In this document: positions 62,961 to 64,000 of the stretch, piece after piece
Position numbering within the stretch: position 1 is the stretch's first letter
How the letters are laid out: each line of letters starts with the position of its first letter
From: Pseudomonas chlororaphis
GTDB taxonomy: Bacteria > Pseudomonadota > Gammaproteobacteria > Pseudomonadales > Pseudomonadaceae
Reading direction: 5' to 3'
DNA length: 64,000 nt
NCBI RefSeq assembly: GCF_000783395.1
Contig: NZ_JSFK01000006.1
Location: forward strand, 180,354-244,353
Notes under the pieces: model-generated
What the model was told of the DNA's origin: nothing
What the model saw: the letters and a program-made list of their open reading frames with translations, nothing else
Database searches by the model: none
Position numbers and translations under genes: made by a program

Positions 62961-64000
62961 TCAGGCAATATCCACCGAGCGGGCAGGCTTTTCCACAGAG
63001 GGTTTTTCTCTGGCCGTTTCGGTCGCGCCAACGCCGGCCATTCTGCGCCGGGCAATCTCTGCGCCACGGCGCCGCAACGGCGTTTCGACAAAGCGGAAAT
63101 TGAGTTCACTGCACACGACCATGATCACCAGCGAGGTCAGCAGCAGCTCAACCGTGAAGGCAGCCCCCAGCTCCATGTCTCTGCTGGCGGCAACGCGCGT
63201 CCAGATCTCGGTGCTCAGATGGTAGGCAAAGATGTGCACCACGTATAACGCGTAAGAGCGTGAACCGAGCCACTGGAAAAGACCATTGAGCAGCGCCGGG
63301 CAGTAGATGTAGCCCTTCTGATAACTGGCGAGCCAGACAATGATCAACGCCGTGATCGCGATCAGACCGACGGCAATCGGCGCCATGATCATCTGACCGG
63401 CGATGGCGCCCATCATGTACAAAAGGAACAACGTGACGGCCAAACGCTTGAACCTGCTGCCGCCAAGCCCGACAGGCTCAATATCCTTGTACAACGAGGT
63501 GCGGGTGAACAGGCAAAGCAGAATCCCCCACATCATGGCGTCAAGGCGGAACGAGAAAAGCATCGGCGCGGGAGGGGCTGCGAAAGTATCGCGATTGAAC
63601 GGAAATTGCGCCGCAATCAGCAAAATCAGAATCAGCACGCGCCAGCGGGTCGACGTCACCAGCAACAGAAACAACGGAAAGATGAAGTAGAACTGCTCCT
63701 CCAGCGCCAGGCTCCAATACACGGAGTTCGGCCCCAGCAACACACCGTACTGATTCGCCAGGTTGCCGGAAAACGTCGCCACCGCGGTGAAACTGCGCAA
63801 GTTTTCATACCAGGACTGGAACGCATTCGACTGGTTGAAAAAGATCGAGAACGCCAGCGGTATCAACACCCACAGCCAGGCTGTCGGCAACAGACGGTAA
63901 GCCCGCCGGATCCAGAAAGACGTTGCCGCAAGGCCAAAGCGGTTCTGCTCGCGGTTCTTATCGAAGTAATCGAGATAGGCCTTGCTGACGACGAAACCGG
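62961..64000 (-). CDS. Acyltransferase-3 family protein, 5' end outside the window
   Basis: At least 346 residues of an OafA/YrhL-type membrane O-acyltransferase. The frame is open to the window edge: WIRRAYRLLP is the RxxR-type motif, and VYWSLALEEQFYFIFPL is the catalytic-region signature; about eight more hydrophobic spans follow, with a cytoplasmic Arg-rich tail. The start, with the usual H...-containing first segment, lies beyond 64000. Substrate (polysaccharide or lipid) unknown. Confidence 0.9.
   Translation of the reverse strand, partial: GFVVSKAYLDYFDKNREQNRFGLAATSFWIRRAYRLLPTAWLWVLIPLAFSIFFNQSNAFQSWYENLRSFTAVATFSGNLANQYGVLLGPNSVYWSLALEEQFYFIFPLFLLLVTSTRWRVLILILLIAAQFPFNRDTFAAPPAPMLFSFRLDAMMWGILLCLFTRTSLYKDIEPVGLGGSRFKRLAVTLFLLYMMGAIAGQMIMAPIAVGLIAITALIIVWLASYQKGYIYCPALLNGLFQWLGSRSYALYVVHIFAYHLSTEIWTRVAASRDMELGAAFTVELLLTSLVIMVVCSELNFRFVETPLRRRGAEIARRRMAGVGATETAREKPSVEKPARSVDIA

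Noticed and set aside
1..64000. CRISPR arrays, tRNA/rRNA genes, transposases or a prophage
   Set aside because: No regularly spaced direct repeats, cloverleaf or rRNA cores, transposase motifs or phage structural genes were found. The repeats seen are REPINs and other short palindromes.

Overview
The window reads as a chromosomal segment of a fluorescent-group Pseudomonas. It is GC-rich and its gene order follows the P. aeruginosa PA4042-PA4069 backbone: xseB-ispA-dxs, ribA, pgpA-thiL-nusB-ribH-ribBA-ribE-ribD-nrdR, a CnoX-type thioredoxin, a Zur-type zinc cluster, oprG and an epimerase pair. Ten copies or pairs of the short REP/REPIN repeats typical of P. fluorescens are scattered between genes. 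All genus-level statements come from recalled synteny and motifs; no database was searched.

Layout. 1-3.5 kb: an S24/HTH regulator, a possible small RNA, and a two-gene defence-like cassette (an Mrr restriction endonuclease followed by a DarG macrodomain antitoxin with no DarT toxin beside it). 3.6-6 kb: a membrane diguanylate cyclase and two small envelope proteins. 6-16.2 kb (minus strand): the magABCDEF operon around a thioester-less bacterial alpha-2-macroglobulin. 16.4-17.6 kb: a Fic AMPylase preceded by an array of four identical half-sites. 17.7-31.8 kb: isoprenoid, B12-uptake and riboflavin/thiamine genes. 31.9-34.5 kb: a lipoprotein, a methyltransferase, CnoX and a small unknown protein.

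34.6-36.7 kb is a type VI secretion effector islet in decay: a PAAR protein with two frameshifts, a papain-like amidase with an in-frame stop, and an apparently intact immunity candidate. 36.8-41.2 kb: a Zur-box zinc cluster (DUF2796, ABC ATPase, FtsX-like permease, DUF3299), then oprG behind an ANR-type box. 41.4-50 kb: an epimerase pair, the Lhr helicase whose tail runs antisense into a convergent MscS-type channel gene, and the channel. 50.3-54.3 kb: DUF72-ybhP-clsB-ybhN, translationally coupled. 54.4-58.2 kb: a hydrolase with a DUF3182 protein, and a GlxA-type regulator divergent from an isochorismatase-like enzyme. 58.2-62.9 kb: the yjfIJKLMC envelope operon (PspA-like protein, glutathionylspermidine-synthase-like ATP-grasp), led by a YjfI with an extra N-terminal part and preceded by two identical palindromes. 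The window ends inside an acyltransferase-3 gene.

Most interesting points: the Mrr/orphan-DarG pair, the Fic operator array, the decaying effector islet with retained immunity, and the twin-operator yjf promoter with its possible DNA-binding YjfI fusion. No tRNA, rRNA, CRISPR array, transposase gene or prophage was seen.
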